This document shows positions 5,903 through 8,697 of a stretch of DNA of 8,697 bases, one piece after another. Made by a program: the position numbers and the translations under genes. The notes beneath the pieces are model-generated. The model was not told where the DNA came from and did not search any database. It saw only the letters and a list, made by a program, of their open reading frames with translations. The stretch's first letter is position 1, and the number at the start of each line of letters is the position of its first letter. Source of the stretch: Desulfovibrio sp. UBA6121 (GTDB taxonomy: Bacteria > Desulfobacterota > Desulfovibrionia > Desulfovibrionales > Desulfovibrionaceae). The stretch is from the NCBI GenBank assembly GCA_002422505.1, contig DIVX01000134.1:1-8697 (forward strand). The letters run 5' to 3'.

Positions 5903-6763
5903 TCAGGTGGGATAGGCCAGCCTGCGCTCCAGCGCGGCGGCCAGGGCGGAAAGGCTTGTGGTGACGATCCAGTACAGCGCCGCTACCGTAAACCAAATTT
6001 CGAAGCTCAGGAAGGTCTCGGCGACGATGGCGCTGCCGCGCAGGGTCAGCTCGCCAATGGCGATGACGCTGGCCAGCGAGGTGTCCTTGACCAGGGAGAC
6101 GCTTTGGCTGGCCAGGGGCGGCAGCACGCGCCGCACGGCCTGCGGCAGAATGATCAGGCGGTAGCTCAGCAGGCGGCCCATGCCCAGGCTGCGCGCCGCG
6201 TCCCATTGGCCGGGTTCGATGGACACGATGCCCGCGCGCAGGATCTCGGACACGTACGCGCCCTCGAAGAGTGCGAGCCCCAGCACCGCGCTGGTAAAGG
6301 CGGTGAGGCCCAGCAGCGGCCCAAGCACAAAGTAAAGGAAGATAAGCTGGATGAGCAGCGGGGTGTTGCGCACGGCCTCAAGGTAGGCGCGGGCCAGGGC
6401 GCGCCCCGCCAGCGAGCCGGAAAGCCGCAGCAGGGCCGTAAGCACCCCGGCGGCCAGGGCTCCCAGGCCGGAAAGCGCGGTGAGCTTGAGGGTGACGAGA
6501 AGCCCCAGCACCAGCGGGCCGGGCCCGCCGCCGGGCGGCAGCAAAAAGACGGGAACGCGGTACCATTGCCAGTTATAGCCCAGGCTGCCTGCCCCGCGTG
6601 CAATCAGCCACAGGCACAGCCCCGCCGCCAAGGCGAAGCCCAGCCAGTCGCGCAGGGCGGCCCAAGCAAAGCCCCTTTTGCCCGGCCCAGCCCTGCCCGC
6701 GCCTGGCCAGCGCAGGCCAGGAGATGATGCAGGGGCAGGTGCGGGGGCAGGCGGGTCAGCCAT
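5903..6763 (-). CDS. Polar amino-acid ABC transporter permease (permease 1)
   Basis: The 286-residue HisM/GlnP-type inner-membrane permease has a Pro/Ala-rich cytoplasmic start, a membrane segment (WLGFALAAGLCLWLIA), a periplasmic stretch with GYNWQWYRVP that parallels SYRWNWAALP in permease 2, a set of helices including EAVRNTPLLIQLIFLYFVL, and the ATPase-contacting loop EGAYVSEILRAGIVSIEPGQWDAARSLG. The resemblance to permease 2 suggests an ancient duplication and a heterodimeric channel. The ATG at 6763 overlaps the end of tmk by eight bases, so translation is probably coupled to tmk. No cognate ATPase gene is nearby. Confidence 0.94.
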   Translation of the reverse strand: MADPPAPAPAPASSPGLRWPGAGRAGPGKRGFAWAALRDWLGFALAAGLCLWLIARGAGSLGYNWQWYRVPVFLLPPGGGPGPLVLGLLVTLKLTALSGLGALAAGVLTALLRLSGSLAGRALARAYLEAVRNTPLLIQLIFLYFVLGPLLGLTAFTSAVLGLALFEGAYVSEILRAGIVSIEPGQWDAARSLGMGRLLSYRLIILPQAVRRVLPPLASQSVSLVKDTSLASVIAIGELTLRGSAIVAETFLSFEIWFTVAALYWIVTTSLSALAAALERRLAYPT

Positions 6764-7391
6764 TCAAGCGCGACTCCACCAGTTGGCGGACGGTTGCGAA
6801 GATTTCCTCCGGCGCGCCAGCGGCGTCCACGCAGCGGATGCGCTCCGGGAAGCGCCCGGCCCAGGTCAAAAAGCCCTGGCGCACCCGCGTGTGGAAGGCC
6901 AGGCTCTCGGCCTCGAAGCGGCCCTCGCTCACGGTCTTGCCCTCGGCCGTGTTGCGCGCCACGGCGCGGGCCAGGCCCACCTCCGGCGCAAGGTCGAGCA
7001 GGATGGTCAGCTCGGGCCAGAGGCCGTCCACAGCCAGGGTGTTCAGACCGTGCAGCTGCTCGGCGTCCATGCCGCGGCCAAAGGCCTGGTAGGCCACGGT
7101 GGAGTCGGCGAAGCGGTCGCACAGCACCACTTGCCCGGCCTCAAGGGCCGGACGCACCACCTGGGCCACGTGCTGGGCGCGGTCGGCAAGATACAGGAAC
7201 AGCTCGGCCTGGGCGCACAGGTCGCGGTTCTCCAGGGAAAGCAGCACGCGCCGCAGCTCCGCGCCGATGCGGCTGCCGCCGGGTTCGCAGGTGACGAGCA
7301 CGCGCTTGCCCAGGCTTTCCAGGCGCGCCTTGAGCAGGGCTATCTGCGTGGATTTGCCCGTGCCCTCTATGCCTTCGAAGGTGATGAACAT
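6756..7391 (-). CDS. tmk: Thymidylate kinase
   Basis: The 211-residue enzyme phosphorylates dTMP to dTDP with ATP, an essential step of dTTP synthesis in the cytoplasm. The P-loop is GIEGTGKST (residues 7-15) after MFITFE. EPGGS (36-40) corresponds to the usual EPGGT, and the DRF motif is at 92-94 with SxxAYQ following. The lid region is around EGRFEAESLAFHTRVRQGF (156-174). Length is typical. The start is the ATG at 7391, two bases after the stop of the YhaM-like gene, and the end overlaps permease 1. The order exonuclease-kinase-transporter looks like packing of unrelated genes into one transcript and gives no sign that the transporter handles nucleosides. Confidence 0.96.
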   Translation of the reverse strand: MFITFEGIEGTGKSTQIALLKARLESLGKRVLVTCEPGGSRIGAELRRVLLSLENRDLCAQAELFLYLADRAQHVAQVVRPALEAGQVVLCDRFADSTVAYQAFGRGMDAEQLHGLNTLAVDGLWPELTILLDLAPEVGLARAVARNTAEGKTVSEGRFEAESLAFHTRVRQGFLTWAGRFPERIRCVDAAGAPEEIFATVRQLVESRLNG

Positions 7392-7393
7392 GG

Positions 7394-8470
7394 CTAGTCC
7401 GACCCCAGGGGCAGCAGCAGGAAGCGGTCGTCGATCTTGTCGTCGGGCTTCTTCTGCTCGGCCTTGGGCTCCTTGGCGCCCAGCAGGGCGAAGGCCGGGG
7501 CAGGGGGGGCTGGCGTGTGCGGCGCGCGGTACAGGTAGCGGTCCAGGTAGCGCTGGAAGGGCGTCCAGGTCTGCTCCGTGCCTTCCATCTCGGCGTAGGC
7601 CCCGGCAAGGGTGTTCATCTTGGCGTCGATGTTGTCTGCAAAGTGCAGGATAAAGGCTTCCGGCGTCTTGGGGCGCTTGGGCGCGCCGAACTCATACTCG
7701 CCGTGGTGGCTGATGATGAGGTGCCGCAGGTGCAGGGCCAGCGTCTCGTCCAGGTCCTTCACCTTGCCCAGGAAGGGCTCAATGCGCGCCAGCCCAATCT
7801 GGATATGGCCCAGCAGGCGGCCTTCGTCGGTGTATTCGCAGGCCAGGCCGCTGGTGAGCTCCCAGGCCTTGCCCAGGTCGTGCAGCAGCGCCGCCACCAG
7901 CAGTATCTGCCGGTCCAGGTGCGGGTACAGGTCGGCCAGCGCCAGGCAGGTGCGGGCCACGGCCAGGGTGTGTTCAAGCAGGCCCCCGGCGTAGGCGTGG
8001 TGCACGGCCTTGGCCCCGGTGGCGGGCAGCAGCCGCCCACGTATTTCCGGGTCGGCCAGCACTTTTTTCATCAGCGAGCGCCATGGCTTGTGCGTCAGTT
8101 CGCGGCGGCACAAATCCTCCACCTCGGCCAGGAGCGCCTCCGGGTTCACGGGGCTTGGCGGCAGAAATTCCGCCAGATCGGCCTCGGCGGCGTCCACCTC
8201 GCTCAACTGGTCGATGGTCAGCTGGCACTTGTCGCGGTAATTGGCGGCCTGGGCGCGCACCTGCACCAATTGCCCGGCGCAGAGGCCGGGGTGCGCCTGG
8301 GAAAGCGGGCTCCAGACCTTGGCTTCCATCTGGCCGCTCGCATCCTGCAGTAGCAGGCTCCAGTACGGCCCGTTGCGCGATTGCCCTGTCCTGGCCTCGG
8401 CCAGCAGAAAGTAATCCTGTATCGTCTGTCCAGGGCTAATGTCCCGTATGTACACGGCTTTCGTTATCAC
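7394..8470 (-). CDS. YhaM-like OB-fold/HD-domain 3'-5' exoribonuclease
   Basis: The 358-residue protein combines an N-terminal OB-fold nucleic-acid-binding domain (about residues 5-93, with FLLAEARTGQSRNGPYWSLLLQD and a KVW strand) and an HD phosphohydrolase domain (about 155-290). HD-domain metal ligands visible are His167 (LLEHT), His197-Asp198 (ALLHDLGK), His222 (GHI), His255-256 (ISHHGE) and Asp279 (FADNID). This layout is that of Bacillus YhaM and relatives, which degrade short RNA or single-stranded nucleic acid from the 3' end. The C-terminal 50 or so residues are Pro/Ala/Lys-rich. The start is a GTG at 8470 (ITKAVYIRDI follows) with only a distant GGGAG (12 bases) and AAGG two bases upstream, so the start is less certain. 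It is the first gene of the minus-strand operon. Confidence 0.9.
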   Translation of the reverse strand: MITKAVYIRDISPGQTIQDYFLLAEARTGQSRNGPYWSLLLQDASGQMEAKVWSPLSQAHPGLCAGQLVQVRAQAANYRDKCQLTIDQLSEVDAAEADLAEFLPPSPVNPEALLAEVEDLCRRELTHKPWRSLMKKVLADPEIRGRLLPATGAKAVHHAYAGGLLEHTLAVARTCLALADLYPHLDRQILLVAALLHDLGKAWELTSGLACEYTDEGRLLGHIQIGLARIEPFLGKVKDLDETLALHLRHLIISHHGEYEFGAPKRPKTPEAFILHFADNIDAKMNTLAGAYAEMEGTEQTWTPFQRYLDRYLYRAPHTPAPPAPAFALLGAKEPKAEQKKPDDKIDDRFLLLPLGSD

Positions 8471-8550
8471 GGCCTTGCAAACTCCCTCATGTTGGGGTAC
8501 TGCGCCTGTACCGCGCTGTGCGGCGGGCAGGGCGTCCCTTGTGCCGCATC

Positions 8551-8579
8551 ATTTGCCCTCAAGGGGCGCGGCTTGTCAA
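8551..8579 (-). promoter_or_regulatory. Candidate promoter of the YhaM-tmk-transport-redox operon
   Basis: On the minus strand, positions 8579-8574 read TTGACA, a perfect sigma-70 -35 element. Seventeen bases further on is GCAAAT (8556-8551), which matches the -10 consensus at only three of six bases. It would leave a leader of roughly 70 bases before the GTG at 8470. No other promoter-like pair of similar quality was noticed between the divergent YhaM-like and surE genes. Confidence 0.35.
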
Positions 8580-8648
8580 ACCGTACTGCGCATATTGCGC
8601 GGCGCGGCCGCTGCAACAGTCGGCAACCAGCCAGACACCGGAGAGTCC

Positions 8649-8697
8649 ATGCGCATCCTGCTCACCAACGATGACGGCATCCAGGCCGTGGGCCTGC
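8649..8697 (+). CDS. surE: 5'/3'-nucleotidase SurE (5' end only)
   Basis: The first 16 codons are in the window and read MRILLTNDDGIQAVGL. The TNDDGI segment is the hallmark metal-binding start of SurE, a nucleoside-5'/3'-monophosphate phosphatase linked to stationary-phase survival; Asp8 and Asp9 bind the divalent metal. GGAG lies about five bases before the ATG. The gene runs off the right edge and is divergent from the YhaM-like gene, with 178 bases between the two starts. Confidence 0.93.
   Translation, partial: MRILLTNDDGIQAVGL

Noticed and set aside
5005..5964. A 319-residue open frame antisense to the lipoprotein gene
   Set aside because: It is a shadow of a well-supported gene, with no RBS and no recognisable domain.
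8583..8601. Small inverted repeat TGCGCA-TAT-TGCGC before surE considered as an operator
   Set aside because: Short and made of common GC-rich words; no matching second site or known regulator motif.

Overview
The window looks like chromosomal DNA from a GC-rich, strictly anaerobic Deltaproteobacterium (Desulfobacterota), most likely Desulfovibrionaceae. This is inferred from high-GC coding DNA, folate-type TrmFO, a stand-alone bacterial RRM protein, a ferredoxin:thioredoxin reductase-like protein beside a glutaredoxin, and a Fur-box-like palindrome resembling the Desulfovibrio form. No species assignment is possible from sequence reading alone. No rRNA, tRNA, CRISPR array, transposase or integrase was seen.

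Left part (1-2600). The 5' end of an oligopeptide/dipeptide-type ABC ATPase gene runs leftwards off the window edge, divergent from trmFO (tRNA m5U54 methyltransferase). After trmFO comes a 402-base gene-free stretch. It holds a hairpin at the trmFO stop, a roughly 31-bp tandem repeat, an AT-rich Fur-box-like palindrome with weak promoter candidates, and a hairpin followed by T tracts just before the ribosome binding site of a small RRM RNA-binding protein gene. That gene ends at a strong intrinsic terminator that can also serve the opposite strand.

Right part (2612-8470). Eight genes on the minus strand are packed with overlaps or gaps of at most 17 bases and probably form one transcription unit. 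In transcription order they are: YhaM-like HD-domain 3'-5' exoribonuclease, thymidylate kinase (tmk), amino-acid ABC permease 1, substrate-binding lipoprotein, amino-acid ABC permease 2, glutaredoxin-like protein, ferredoxin:thioredoxin reductase catalytic-type protein, and an AT-rich membrane-anchored protein of unknown function. The three transport genes form a polar amino-acid uptake module, but no ATPase gene accompanies them. The glutaredoxin/FTR pair suggests a ferredoxin-driven thiol-reducing relay. The last gene differs in base composition and looks like a later addition to the operon end.

At the right edge, surE starts rightwards, divergent from the operon.

The points most worth a second look are the Fur-box-like site and structured leader of the RRM gene, the glutaredoxin/FTR pair with unusual cysteine spacing, and the AT-rich orphan gene translationally overlapped with it. 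I found no clear, complete, previously undescribed multi-gene system.
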